Positions 52,701-57,762 of a DNA stretch of 64,000 nt are shown here, in pieces; the stretch's first letter is position 1, and each line of letters starts with the position of its first letter. Under the pieces are notes generated by a model. That model did no database searches. It saw only the letters and a program-made list of their open reading frames with translations, and was not told the DNA's origin. This DNA comes from Tiliqua scincoides (lineage: Eukaryota; Chordata; Lepidosauria; Squamata; Scincidae), in NCBI RefSeq assembly GCF_035046505.1, contig NC_089827.1, forward strand, positions 64,478,856 through 64,542,855. The letters are read 5' to 3'. The position numbers and the translations under genes are program-made.

Positions 52701-54250
52701 TTTTATTCTGCAGTGTTTCTCAACCAGTGTGATACTTGTGGTGGTGTCTGGTGGTACTCACAGAACCCCAGACCCCTGCTTCCTGGCAGCGAGACCAGCA
52801 ATGCAACACAAGTAGAAACAGGAAACTCAGTTCAATGGGCAGAGCCCCAGTGTGTGCTTTTTCATGTTTGAAAAAGCCCTCCCATCCACTCTGAGCCTCT
52901 TACTGGTGTTTGTTGTATTGCATTTGGTCTCCCAATCTGGAAAAACTGGTTATGATCTGAGGCTGCCAGTTTGAAACAACTGGAAGTACCCAAGAACTGA
53001 CAACATGCTGATATACTGATGAGCTGACCCTAGGTGGCAGAGAGGAGTTGCCGTCAAGTGGAGCGTGGGAGGCGAAGGGCCAGAGAGAGGCCAGAGCAGG
53101 AAGGAATCCAGCTGGAACAAGGAGTTCTATGAAAGACTAGAACTATTCAATTGTAAAAATCCCTACGGGGGTTTAGAACAGCCTGCCTATGTAAACCGCC
53201 TTGGATTAAAGTCTGAGGAGAAATCCGACGACCAAGAAAGTCGCTATATAAATACCTGTATAAATAAATAAATTGCCAGTTACTTCTGGTGTGATACTTC
53301 CAATAGGCGGACCATGCAGAGTGGGGACAAATGTTGAGAAATGCTGGACTACTGCAAGGAAATTCTGGGATGTAGATGCCTAGACCAGGGGTGTCAAACT
53401 CATTTCATACAGAGGGCTGAAGTTAGCATTCAAGCTGCCTGCTGAGGGCTGGAAGTGACATCATTAAGCAGAAGCAGAGGATGGCCAGAGAGAAGCACTT
53501 TGTTCTCACATAGAAACTCACTAGCTGCAAATGACAGAAGAGAAGATGTGCAAATATTATTCATGTTTTCAAGATATGAGAGAGTCCAATTAAGATGCTG
53601 GGAGAGTCCAATTGTAATGGCGGTCAGTGAAATTGCTTCTGGGGGCCACATTCAGCCCGCAGGCCTTATGTTTGACACCCCTGGCCTAGACAGTACAAGA
53701 GTGGTACGTCTGCATAATTCACATTGCAACTCCCCCCCCCCCAACAAATCTGTTTGTTTTTAAAGGGGCCCCAGCACTTTTGAAGGCAACCACCTTCATA
53801 TCTGTGCTCTTTGCCAGGCCAACCCACTAACTATAATGGGGTTTACTTGCGAGCAGAAGGCAGCCTCTGAAGGCCACCACCCTCCTGATATACCTGTGCT
53901 CTTTGCCAGGCCCACAAAGAGTGAGGCCACAATCCTGTGCACACTTACCAGGGAGTAAGCCCCATTGACTATAATCGGGCTTACTTCTGAGTAGACCTGC
54001 ACAAGATGGGGCTCTCATTCAGCTTGAAGGGGAGAGCTGCCAGCAGGGAATGGGGGGGCGAGACCCCCTTTGTGCCCCCTCAGGAAGCCCCCGCGGCCCT
54101 GCCAGCGCCTTTGCCCGCCCCGCCTGCCCACCCCACCCAGAGGGCGGCTCCACCCGCCAGCTGAGGCAGGGCGGCGCCAGGCCTCTCTGGCAGCCGCCCC
54201 CCGCGCGCCCCCACCTCAAACACCACGTCGTCGTCAAACTCCGGTGTCAT
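15002..54250 (-). CDS. VEZT: Vezatin, complete, 12 coding exons
   Basis: Joining 54250-54215, 40510-40376, 35807-35718, 34914-34739, 33000-32725, 28778-28641, 27440-27293, 26409-26078, 23490-23297, 22013-21913, 20551-20344 and 15564-15002 gives 2397 nt, 798 residues plus stop, in one unbroken frame. Human vezatin is 779 residues with the same order: an acidic N-terminus ([12 protein letters not shown]), two hydrophobic segments at about residues 148-187, the vezatin/myosin-binding region after them ([35 protein letters not shown]), a coiled-coil-like part, and an acidic C-terminal tail with seven consecutive Glu. Known role: a transmembrane adherens-junction protein that links the cadherin-catenin complex to myosin VIIA, also needed in hair cells and testis. 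Introns are GT-AG except intron 6. Confidence 0.95.
16029..16210. repeat. Palindromic 180-bp repeat (family P2)
   Basis: It opens GGCCCAATCCTATCC and closes GATAGGATTGGGCCC, its inverted complement. The middle (TGCTGCATCCTGTGGTGG) recurs in the other P2 copies. Confidence 0.7.
17392..17702. mobile_element. hAT-like non-autonomous element (type A)
   Basis: CAGGGGTGTCCAAAC at the left and GTTTGGGTACCCCTG-like sequence at the right form terminal inverted repeats. Perfect 8-bp direct repeats TTCTAGAT flank it. The interior reads GGGGGCCGG and GGGCCGCAAATGGCCCCTGG. It has no transposase. Confidence 0.88.
17828..18427 (+). mobile_element. L2/CR1-like LINE, 3' end with open ORF2 tail
   Basis: An open frame to TGA at 18240 encodes the reverse-transcriptase C-terminal region typical of L2/CR1-group LINEs: [40 protein letters not shown], then [10 protein letters not shown] and [16 protein letters not shown] 185-bp 3' UTR ends in CTGTTCTTATGTC. 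The 5' part is missing, as usual for truncated insertions. The frame is intact over about 135 codons, so the copy is probably fairly young. Confidence 0.8.
19363..19828. mobile_element. Self-palindromic hAT-like element (type C)
   Basis: Perfect 8-bp direct repeats CCTTAACA flank ends CAGGGCTTTTCAAACTG and GTTTAAGAACCACTG. Inside, arms at about 19474-19605 and 19608-19740 are near-complements: GGCTGCAGGGACTGGCATGT in the left arm pairs with ACATGCCAGTCCCTGCAGCC in the right. Both strands therefore show almost the same open frame (MYSPAASRG...), which is a by-product of the palindrome and not a gene. Confidence 0.85.
20344..20551 (-). CDS. VEZT: VEZT exon 11
   Basis: Follows TTTTTTCCTCAG and ends at CATG/GTAAGC. 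It encodes [20 protein letters not shown], then a highly charged helix ([20 protein letters not shown]) and [20 protein letters not shown]. The last part is nearly identical to human vezatin. It begins at phase 0 and ends with one base of an Ala codon. Confidence 0.95.
20552..21912 (-). other. VEZT: VEZT intron 10
   Basis: GT-AG intron of 1.36 kb. It holds a P1-like remnant (about 20640-20716) running straight into a P2 palindrome (20718-20897). The rest is AT-rich with no visible signal. Confidence 0.85.
20718..20897. repeat. Palindromic 180-bp repeat (family P2)
   Basis: Ends GGCCCAATCCTATCCAAC and GGATAGGATTGGACC are inverted complements. The interior carries GCAGCACATGCCCCATTGG and matches the copies at 33193 and 52430. 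Confidence 0.75.
21913..22013 (-). CDS. VEZT: VEZT exon 10
   Basis: A 101-bp exon between CTGCCTCCAG and GTAAAT. It encodes the Lys-Pro-Glu start, [14 protein letters not shown] and [11 protein letters not shown], matching human KPEIACENPHCTVV...KDPIPEEQ. It completes a split Gly codon at its start and ends on a codon boundary. Confidence 0.93.
22014..23296 (-). other. VEZT: VEZT intron 9
   Basis: GT-AG intron of 1.28 kb. No repeat with recognisable ends and no coding-like sequence was seen. Confidence 0.85.
23297..23490 (-). CDS. VEZT: VEZT exon 9
   Basis: Encodes [17 protein letters not shown], a leucine-rich amphipathic stretch, [20 protein letters not shown] and [13 protein letters not shown]. 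It lies between TTGTCCAG and GTATGT. In human the same segment reads [18 protein letters not shown]. Phases (1 nt in, 1 nt out) fit both neighbours. Confidence 0.94.
24112..24422. mobile_element. hAT-like non-autonomous element (type A)
   Basis: Perfect 8-bp direct repeats TGCTAGAA flank CAGGGGTCTCCAAAC and GGTTTGGAGCCCCTG, which are inverted repeats. It has the same length (311 bp) as the copy at 17392 and a related outer part (GGGCCGG, TCTGGCCCCTGGG). Confidence 0.88.
25596..25794. repeat. Palindromic repeat (family P2)
   Basis: Ends TGCAATCCTAACCC and GGTTAGGATTGCGC are inverted complements, as are the inner stems TATGTCAGTGCT and AACACTGACATA. The centre AGGGAATGTCTGTTCCCT is itself a palindrome. 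Confidence 0.7.
26078..26409 (-). CDS. VEZT: VEZT exon 8
   Basis: A 332-bp exon between TGTTTTCAG and GTAAGT. It encodes [53 protein letters not shown] and [18 protein letters not shown]. This is the core of the vezatin myosin-binding region and is nearly identical to human over long runs. Confidence 0.95.
26580..26756. repeat. Palindromic repeat (family P2)
   Basis: Starts GGCCCAAATTCTAACC and ends GGGTTAGGATTGCTC. The interior (GCATCCTGCAGTTGGGTGG, TCACGGAGGCC) matches the copies at 25596 and 44543. Confidence 0.7.
26926..27004. mobile_element. Candidate piggyBac-type miniature element
   Basis: TTAA at each side encloses CCCATTTCTGTCCAGC and its complement GTTGGGCAGAAATGAC. TTAA target duplication with ends starting CCC is the piggyBac signature. 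A sister copy lies at 50567-50647. It is only 71 bp without the TTAAs, so the class call is tentative. Confidence 0.55.
27293..27440 (-). CDS. VEZT: VEZT exon 7
   Basis: Encodes [39 protein letters not shown] and [10 protein letters not shown], nearly identical to human. The 3' end is a normal GTAACC donor. The 5' end is unusual: no AG lies at the right place, but an AC does (CTAAAC/CTACCC), which with the AT at the start of the intron makes an AT-AC intron and keeps the frame (KHYPLNSE against human KNYPLNSE). Confidence 0.93.
27441..28640 (-). other. VEZT: VEZT intron 6, candidate U12-type AT-AC intron
   Basis: The intron begins ATATCCTTTTT directly after exon 6, an exact match to the U12 5' splice consensus, and ends CTAAAC. 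TTTGTTAAC, 20 nt before the end, fits the U12 branch-point consensus TTCCTTAAC at seven of nine positions. Length is 1200 bp, with a poly-A/T run near 27670 and no mobile element with clear ends. Confidence 0.8.
28641..28778 (-). CDS. VEZT: VEZT exon 6
   Basis: Encodes [40 protein letters not shown] and LYMLK plus two bases of the next codon. The acceptor is TTGACAG. Reading on past the exon meets a stop within four codons; the AT-AC donor ATATCCTT placed here avoids it and matches the human junction. Confidence 0.93.
29192..29523. mobile_element. hAT-like non-autonomous element (type F)
   Basis: Perfect 8-bp direct repeats CTTCTTCA flank CAGTGGCGTCACTAGGG and a right end ACACTAGCAATGCTACTG whose complement starts CAGTAGCATTGCTAG. 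The 332 bp carry no transposase. Partial copies lie in 2242-3898 and at 40774-41040. Confidence 0.88.
31995..32265 (+). repeat. Old interspersed repeat, probably LINE-derived
   Basis: CCATATGGCTTGGGACCTGG, CTCTTCAGAGAGCCTC and a weak ATAAATTAAAAAC tail resemble a degenerate 3' end of a widely dispersed sauropsid LINE. The resemblance is from memory and no family is assigned. Confidence 0.35.
32725..33000 (-). CDS. VEZT: VEZT exon 5 (membrane-spanning part)
   Basis: Encodes two closely spaced hydrophobic segments, [18 protein letters not shown] and [20 protein letters not shown], split by a short polar turn, then [37 protein letters not shown] and ISRGFTL. In human the same place holds the vezatin membrane hairpin. 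Acceptor TTTTTCAG and donor GTGAGT; it completes a split Trp codon and leaves two bases of a Leu codon. Confidence 0.95.
33001..34738 (-). other. VEZT: VEZT intron 4
   Basis: GT-AG intron of 1.7 kb. It has a P2 palindrome (33193-33371) preceded by the stub of a hAT-like end (GGTTGGGAACCACTG near 33162), and a type D hAT-like stub ending ACTGGTTGAGAAACGCTG near 34167. Confidence 0.85.
33193..33371. repeat. Palindromic repeat (family P2)
   Basis: Starts GGGCCCAATCCTATCCAAC and ends TTGGATAGGATTGAGCC. It shares GTGCAGCCGCAATGCAG with the copy at 20718. Confidence 0.72.
34739..34914 (-). CDS. VEZT: VEZT exon 4
   Basis: Encodes [53 protein letters not shown]. This is almost identical to human ([26 protein letters not shown]). 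Acceptor CACATTAAG, donor GTATTG; the final Trp codon is split 2+1 with exon 5. Confidence 0.95.
34915..35717 (-). other. VEZT: VEZT intron 3
   Basis: GT-AG intron of 803 bp. No repeat with recognisable ends and no coding-like sequence. Confidence 0.85.
35718..35807 (-). CDS. VEZT: VEZT exon 3
   Basis: A 30-codon exon, phase 0 on both sides, between CCTTATAG and GTAAGC. It encodes [18 protein letters not shown] and [12 protein letters not shown]; human has GILLKVAETIKSWIFFSQ and NKKDDLLHKL here. Too short for most open-frame searches. Confidence 0.92.
39591..39682. repeat. Palindromic CAATCCTA repeat (family P1)
   Basis: Starts GGCTGCAATCCTATCCACAC and ends ATGCATAGGATTGTGCCC. The core CCCATTGAATACAATAGG is palindromic. 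Confidence 0.75.
39855..39990 (+). mobile_element. 5S rRNA-derived SINE remnant
   Basis: The stretch GAAATTAAGCAGGTTTGACC, then TTGGTCAGTGCGCAGATGGG and AGATCCTCATGG follows the internal control region of 5S rRNA (AAGCTAAGCAGGGTCGGGCC, TGGTTAGTACTTGGATGGGA, GACC). It is too diverged and too short for a 5S gene. SINEs with a 5S head are known in vertebrates, including squamates. Confidence 0.55.
40376..40510 (-). CDS. VEZT: VEZT exon 2
   Basis: A 45-codon, phase 0-0 exon between TATTGTAG and GTAAGC. It encodes [20 protein letters not shown], then a variable acidic linker ending at GQR. Human reads [20 protein letters not shown]. This confirms the gene identity and fixes the join to exon 1. 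Confidence 0.94.
40774..41040 (+). mobile_element. hAT-like element remnant (type F)
   Basis: Begins CAATGGTGTCACTAGGGTTT and follows the 29192 copy through GGTGATGCACCATTG and AACATGATGGTATTATTC, then is lost. The second terminal repeat is missing. Confidence 0.65.
41445..41578 (+). repeat. Non-LTR retroelement tail with (AAT)n
   Basis: CTGTAAACTGCTTTGTGAAC and GAAAAGCAGTATATAAATAC followed by an (AAT)n run. The same tail recurs at 41900-42012 and is similar to the end of the tRNA-derived SINE at 9440, which suggests one LINE machinery for both. Confidence 0.6.
41900..42012 (+). repeat. Non-LTR retroelement tail with (AAT)n
   Basis: Second copy of the tail at 41445-41578, with GGGACAGGGAGCCATTAGAT, CTGTAAACCACTTTGTGAAC and GCCGTATATAAATACTGC before a short (AAT)n. 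Confidence 0.6.
43679..43708. repeat. (CA)n microsatellite
   Basis: About 15 uninterrupted CA units. Confidence 0.95.
44029..44168 (-). mobile_element. 5'-truncated LINE 3' end
   Basis: It shares its end TGTTGGCAACCTTCAGTCTC and the stretch AATTCGGGAGTGACAATCCC with the longer copy at 1184-1720, but stops after about 140 bp. A common 3' end with different 5' cut points is what incomplete reverse transcription gives. Confidence 0.75.
44543..44722. repeat. Palindromic repeat (family P2)
   Basis: Starts GGCCCAAATTCTAACCCAC and ends AGGTTAGGATTGTGCCC. It is closest to the copies at 25596 and 26580 (GCATCCTGCAGTTGGG). Confidence 0.7.
46300..46421 (-). other. Exon-like segment in VEZT intron 1, unidentified
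   Basis: On the minus strand a pyrimidine-rich tract ending TGCTCCAG is followed by an open frame that stops at a consensus GTAAGT donor. The frame reads [40 protein letters not shown], which looks like soluble alpha-helical protein. From an inner acceptor (CTGGAG/AGG) it would be exactly 37 codons, phase 0-0, and so could be skipped or included between VEZT exons 1 and 2. I do not recognise the peptide, and human vezatin as I remember it has no such segment. CpG density here and just upstream (46440-46520) is well above the surrounding intron. It could be an alternative exon, part of a nested gene, or chance. Confidence 0.35.
47645..47795. repeat. Degenerate P2-like repeat
   Basis: GGGTCCAAATCTATCCAG at one side and ATAGGATTACAGC at the other, with a GTAAGGGGACATTTGCC middle, follow the P2 plan loosely. 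Confidence 0.45.
48487..48693. mobile_element. hAT-like non-autonomous element (type B)
   Basis: Ends CAGCTATTTTCAACCAG and GGCTGAAAGTTGCTG are inverted repeats. ATACAGAG and ATATAGAG flank it as a 7-of-8 target duplication. It shares TTAGTAGGGCCATTGG with the copy at 6672. Confidence 0.8.
50567..50647. mobile_element. Candidate piggyBac-type miniature element
   Basis: TTAA at both sides encloses CCAATTTCTGCCCAGC and the complement GTTGGGCAGAAATGGC. The interior (CAGGCGTACAC, GATCCCTGTT) matches the copy at 26926. Confidence 0.55.
52430..52604. repeat. Palindromic repeat (family P2)
   Basis: Starts GGGTCCAATCCTATCCAAC and ends TTGGATTGGGCCCTC. The inner stems TCCAGCACTGGTGCAGCC and GGCTGCACTGACACT pair. 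Confidence 0.72.
52711..53346. mobile_element. hAT-like element (type D) split by a SINE
   Basis: Ends CAGTGTTTCTCAACCAG and TGTTGAGAAATGCTG are inverted repeats and match the intact copy at 61441-61793. The sequence is interrupted at about 52954-53273 by a tRNA-derived SINE. No convincing target duplication remains. Confidence 0.7.
52954..53273 (+). mobile_element. tRNA-derived SINE, 5'-truncated
   Basis: It lacks box A and begins at GATCTGAGGCTGCCAG, then follows the 9440 copy closely to AATACCTGTATAAATAAATA. It lies inside a type D hAT-like element and so is younger than that insertion. Confidence 0.78.
53386..53683. mobile_element. hAT-like non-autonomous element (type A-related)
   Basis: Perfect 8-bp direct repeats GCCTAGAC flank CAGGGGTGTCAAACTC and GTTTGACACCCCTG. 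The inner part CAGCCCGCAGGCC before the right end is typical of this hAT group. Confidence 0.88.
53925..54016. repeat. Palindromic CAATCCTA repeat (family P1)
   Basis: GGCCACAATCCTGTGCACAC to GACCTGCACAAGATGGGGC, with the GGGAGTAAGCCCCATTGAC core. A second partial copy lies just upstream at about 53815-53860. Confidence 0.7.
54215..54250 (-). CDS. VEZT: VEZT exon 1 (start codon)
   Basis: ATG at 54250 opens [12 protein letters not shown] and the exon ends GAG/GTGGGG. Human starts MTPEFDEEVVFE. The ATG context GAGAAGGATGA is moderate (purine at -3). Another ATG lies 11 nt upstream in a different frame. The donor GTGGGG is weaker than the others in this gene, but the join to NSPLFQYL in exon 2 is exact. 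Confidence 0.92.
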
Positions 54251-54263
54251 CCTTCTCCGCCAT
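54234..54263 (-). other. Upstream ORF overlapping the VEZT start
   Basis: ATG at 54263 reads MAEKDDTGV and stops at TGA (54236-54234), inside the VEZT coding sequence and in another frame. If the transcript starts upstream of it, ribosomes must scan past or reinitiate to make vezatin. It may be conserved control or chance. Confidence 0.6.
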
Positions 54264-54360
54264 CCGCGCCGCTCCCGCCTCCAGGCACGCCGGGAAAGCG
54301 AGTCCGCCGAGCCCCCGCCGCATAATCTCCCCCTGCACGAACAAGCTCCGGTCTCGCAAA

Positions 54361-54379
54361 ACTACAAGTCCCGGCAGCC
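54361..54379 (+). promoter_or_regulatory. Candidate ZNF143 (SBS-type) site
   Basis: ACTACAAGTCCCGGCAGCC fits the SBS motif ACTACAANTCCCAGNAKGC at most positions. Such sites are frequent in bidirectional CpG-island promoters. Binding is inferred. Confidence 0.6.
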
Positions 54380-54420
54380 CCCGCGCGGCAGGCAGGTAGC
54401 CCTCTTCGCCTGCCCGGTGC

Positions 54421-54428
54421 CGATTGGA
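54421..54428 (-). promoter_or_regulatory. Candidate NF-Y CCAAT box
   Basis: CCAATCGG on the minus strand, the preferred NF-Y form. It lies 60 bp from the ZNF143-like site. Confidence 0.5.
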
Positions 54429-54440
54429 GGATTACCGAGG

Positions 54441-54450
54441 TGGGCGGGGA
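54441..54450 (+). promoter_or_regulatory. GC box (Sp1-type)
   Basis: TGGGCGGGGA, close to the Sp1 consensus, 13 bp past the CCAAT box. Confidence 0.5.
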
Positions 54451-54594
54451 AAGGGGGAGAAGCCACACTCCGCCTGCAGTGGCGGCTCTCGGCCTGCAGG
54501 GGCCGCTGCCGTGCATGTCGCTCGCGGCAGGCTCAGCGGGCGCGCGGCTCATTCAGAAGCTGGGATGCTGCGCCGGAGACGCCGCTCAGCCGCC

Positions 54595-54640
54595 GGGACG
54601 GGGACGGGGACGGGGACGGGGACTGGGACGGGGCGGCGGG
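54595..54640 (+). repeat. GGGGAC tandem repeat, G-quadruplex-prone
   Basis: Five or more GGGGAC-type units in a row, giving at least four close G runs on the plus strand. If transcribed it lies in the 5' UTR of the FGD6-like gene, about 60-100 nt before the ATG. Confidence 0.7.
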
Positions 54641-54700
54641 CTCTCCCTCCGGGGGGCGCAGCCGTGCCTTAGGGAAGACCGGCCGGGGAGCGGGGGCGCC

Positions 54701-54713
54701 ATGAGCTCCGCCG
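54701..54713 (+). CDS. FGD6: FGD6 first coding exon (start only)
   Basis: ATGAGCTCCGCCG followed by GTGAGT, a strong donor. It encodes Met-Ser-Ser-Ala plus one base of a fifth codon. Human FGD6 begins MTSAAEIKK, and in mammals FGD6 lies head to head with VEZT. The next exon, which should carry most of the N-terminal half, is not in the window. FGD6 is a FYVE/DH/PH-domain guanine-nucleotide exchange factor for Rho-family GTPases such as Cdc42. The call rests on synteny and four residues. Confidence 0.6.
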
Positions 54714-55210
54714 GTGAGTGCCGTGGGAAAGTCGGGGGACTTCGGGGAAGTTGGTGGGAGCTTCTTCTGAGTTTTTCCCTGCCCCAGATGCCCATCCAGG
54801 GGTGAGCGTGAGTTCACCCAAAGGGTTTGTGTGTGTGTTCACCCTAGGGGTATGTGTATGGGGGGGGGGTGTTCACCCATGTGTGTATGTATGTGTGTTC
54901 TCCCAATGGTTGTGTGTATGTGGGGGGGGTGTTCCCCCAAGGGGGATGTGTGTGTGTAAGAAAGAGAGAGTTTGAATACACAATACAGTACAAGGAAACG
55001 TTGCTCTTTTCCACCTCATGCCCCCCAACTCTCTCCCTTAAATCTACCAGAAAGAGGTGGGGGGGGCGTTGTGGGGACGATCAAGGCAACTTCCTCTGAG
55101 TTGGACTTTCAAGTTCTCCTTGTCCAGAGCTCCCAGTTTCGTGCTGCCTTCTTCCTCTTGGGCTGATGGCTTTTCTTTTCTTTTTGTTTTCTGGGGGGGG
55201 GGGGGGGGAA

Positions 55211-55435
55211 AGTGATTTTCAACCTTTTTAGTCTCATGGCACACTGACGTGATACTAAAATTGTCAAGGCACGCCATCAGTTTTTTGACAATTGACAAGG
55301 CACACCATGCTGTTGGTGGGGGGCTCACATTCCCCATGGCCCTGCTAACAAATGACCCTCCCCCAAACTCCCATGGCACACCTGCAGACCATTTGTAGCA
55401 CACCAGTGTGCCATGGCACAGTGGTTGAAAATGGC
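55211..55435. mobile_element. hAT-like element (type B), inverted copy
   Basis: AGTGATTTTCAACC at the left and GGTTGAAAATGGCTG at the right are inverted repeats. The interior is the reverse of the copy at 48487 (GGCCCTGCTAACAAATGACC). A 16-G run abuts the left end and hides any target duplication. Confidence 0.65.
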
Positions 55436-55460
55436 TGAGCTACTAGAAGGAGACAAAGCA

Positions 55461-55537
55461 GCCCAATCCCATGCCTGTCTACCCATTATATTCAATGGGG
55501 CTTACTCCCAGGAATGTGTGTTTAGGATTGCAGCCAA
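55461..55537. repeat. Palindromic CAATCCTA repeat (family P1), shortened
   Basis: GCCCAATCCCATGCCTG to TTTAGGATTGCAGCC with core TTCAATGGGGCTTACTCCC. Confidence 0.65.
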
Positions 55538-56545
55538 ACTCTTATAGATCTTGACCTTCCCTTCCCCCCTTTATTCTTTCCCCCACTAAGGGTACTTTTA
55601 GGGAACTTTTCTGCTGCTGATTGGATTTGATCTGGGATTTGATCTGGGATGTGACCTGGGATTTGAAATGAAGAACTTGGTTGGGTTTTACTTTTGAGTA
55701 GTTTTTCTCAGTAGGGAAATTGCCTCCATCTTCTCAGGGTTGTTGTAGCATCTGGGAGTAAACAAAGCCCCCAGTTTCCTGGCTGATGTAGATGGAGTCC
55801 AAACTCATTCCTCTTTTGGCTGCGCTGGAATGGAAGGAAGCGTCTCTTTCATTTTGATCCCTCCTTTCCTTTTGTCTTGTAAAATCAGGAGGCAGTACAA
55901 AAATAAGGGAAGAATTTTTCACTTGTTTTCCCAGTCCACAAAGCTTATAGATACAGACATCGTTTAAAGTGTGTACATATTTGCTGCACATCTGGCAATT
56001 CGGATGGGGTTAGACTGCAATTATTACGTGTGGGGCACACAAAAGTAGAGGCAGGCAGGCAGGTAAGGTGATTTTATTGGCTTCCTTTGCTCTTTATGAA
56101 GTCAGCTTTTGCATTGCACAAACAATAACTGGGCACTGTGCCTTGACAGTCAAATGCATTTAGAATACTACTGGGTAGATTTCTTGTGGCTTTCAGTAAT
56201 TCTGTTGTGAACCTTCACAATAAAGGTGATCAATAAAGGGGGAAATGTTTTCCCCCATAAAGACAGTACTGTATGTTTGTACTCACACCTAACTCTTTGG
56301 TGTGCATTTTAAATAAAACCTCACCCTAACCATTACTGTATTATTTTATCCCCAAATCAGAGAGAACAATGTCAGCTTTGTTTCTAACCATAATATGGTG
56401 TGGGCAGCTCATGTTTAATGCTTGCAGACTTTGGTATTGTACTGTGTTTACAAAAACTTGAATACCTTGTTTTTGCACATCTGCTCTATCTGTGGGAAGA
56501 TGCAATTGATCTTTTTTGATTGTTGCCTGAAAGCTGCTTGTTAAC

Positions 56546-56643
56546 ACATTAACAGCACAAGCCTATACATGTTTACTTGGAAGTAAGTCCCACTGTATTC
56601 AATGGAGCTTATTCCCAGGTAAATTGGTATAGTATTGCAGCCT
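56546..56643. repeat. Palindromic CAATCCTA repeat (family P1)
   Basis: AGCACAAGCCTATACATG to GGTATAGTATTGCAGCC, with the pair GGAAGTAAGTCCCACTG and CAATGGAGCTTATTCCC. Confidence 0.65.
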
Positions 56644-57244
56644 GATACCTTAATTCTGAACTATTTCTTTTGGTCAGGGTTTTGCATCATGCTGTACAGA
56701 CTTTGCAGAGCTCAGTTTGCAGAGCTCTCCAGACTAGCTGGAACCAGCACCTTGCCTAAGCCCTTCCCCATGTGAACAGCTTACCCTTCCACAGGGAAGC
56801 CTCCACCAAGCCTCTCTGTGCATCCCCAGTCTTCGCACTGGCCCGCTGCTTTCAGGTTCTGATGCCCCAGCAGACTTTGCACCCGGATTTCGAGTTGGTT
56901 GTGGCAGGCCAGAGGTTTTGTGGAGGCTTGCCGGCAGAATGATAAGTGTTGTCCATGCTGGGGAAGCCTTTGCCAGTGCGCAGTACAGAATTGCAAATTA
57001 TTAAGTTACACCATAATTATACATCACTCATTTATTTGGAAGTAAGCTCTCTGAATTTCAGTATAACTTACTCAGGGCTGGCATGCCCTGTGCTGCCTCA
57101 ACTCCCCCCCCCCATGCCGCTTCTGTGCGTGCGCACACCCCATGGTGAGCGCCTGTCCTTTATTTACCAGGAACATCATCCACAACTTGCCTGGTTCCTG
57201 TTACTTCTGGTTGAAATGGAAGCAGTGCAGCCAAGGTTCCGGGG

Positions 57245-57435
57245 GGGTAGACCTGGGCTCCTGCATGGACTTGGAGCCCAGATCTACCAGCTGGGAAGAC
57301 CTGGGCTCCCACTTGAACTTTGAGCTGTTGACTGGAATGGGAGCCCAAGTCTACCCAGCCAGTAGATCTGGGCTCCAAATCCAGGTGAGAGCCAAGGTCT
57401 ACCAGCTGGGTAAACCTGGGCTCCCATTCCAACCA
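57245..57435. repeat. Reiterated CCTGGGCTCC / CTACCAGCTGGG block
   Basis: Imperfect units of about 50-65 bp repeat the order ACCTGGGCTCC, GGAGCCCA and TCTACCAGCTGGG three to four times. Because each unit is partly self-complementary, both strands stay open for over 120 codons. Confidence 0.6.
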
Positions 57436-57762
57436 ATCTTGCTGGCACCCCACCCAGTGGGCTCTCTCCTGGTGCCCAATTTTGCCCCAGCCCAGTGGCG
57501 CCCTTTCCTGCTGGGCTGGCAAACTGTTTTGGGGGGGCTTGTACCCATGGCCCCCTCCTTGGATCTTCCCCTGGGTTGGGCCAGCCTATGACTGACATCC
57601 ATGTAAGGGTCAACTTGAGATCTACTGGGGCCTGAGATGATGTGCCAAATGCTGTTTGTCCTCTTACCTGATGATGTGTCGCCTTTTGCTTGTCCCTGGA
57701 TTGGAAAGGGAAGAGGGAAATGGAGAAGAATAGGAAGTGAAGAGGAGAATGATAGGCTAGAG

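Larger units (their letters stand above)
40511..54214 (-). other. VEZT: VEZT intron 1
   Basis: A 13.7-kb GT-AG intron. Contents in order: type F hAT-like remnant (40774-41040), two LINE/SINE-type tails (41445-41578, 41900-42012), a CA repeat, a LINE 3' end (44029-44168), a P2 palindrome (44543-44722), an unidentified CG-rich repeat-like block (about 44746-45415), an exon-like segment (46300-46421), type B and A hAT-like elements, a second piggyBac-type miniature, further P2 copies, and a hAT-like element split by a SINE (52711-53346). The stretches 42020-43200, 45420-46290 and 48700-50560 show nothing nameable, apart from a possible hAT-like end at 49354. Confidence 0.82.
54050..54800. promoter_or_regulatory. 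CpG island, bidirectional VEZT/FGD6 promoter
   Basis: G+C and CpG content jump sharply here compared with the AT-rich flanks. The VEZT start codon (54250, minus) and the FGD6-like start codon (54701, plus) face away from each other across 450 bp. No TATA box was seen. Motifs inside are listed separately. Shared control of the two genes is inference from the layout. Confidence 0.8.

Noticed and set aside
54417-54817. Several 80-120 codon open frames on both strands in the CpG island
   Set aside because: GC-rich sequence has few stops; the frames overlap each other on both strands, are Arg/Gly/Pro-rich and match no family I know.
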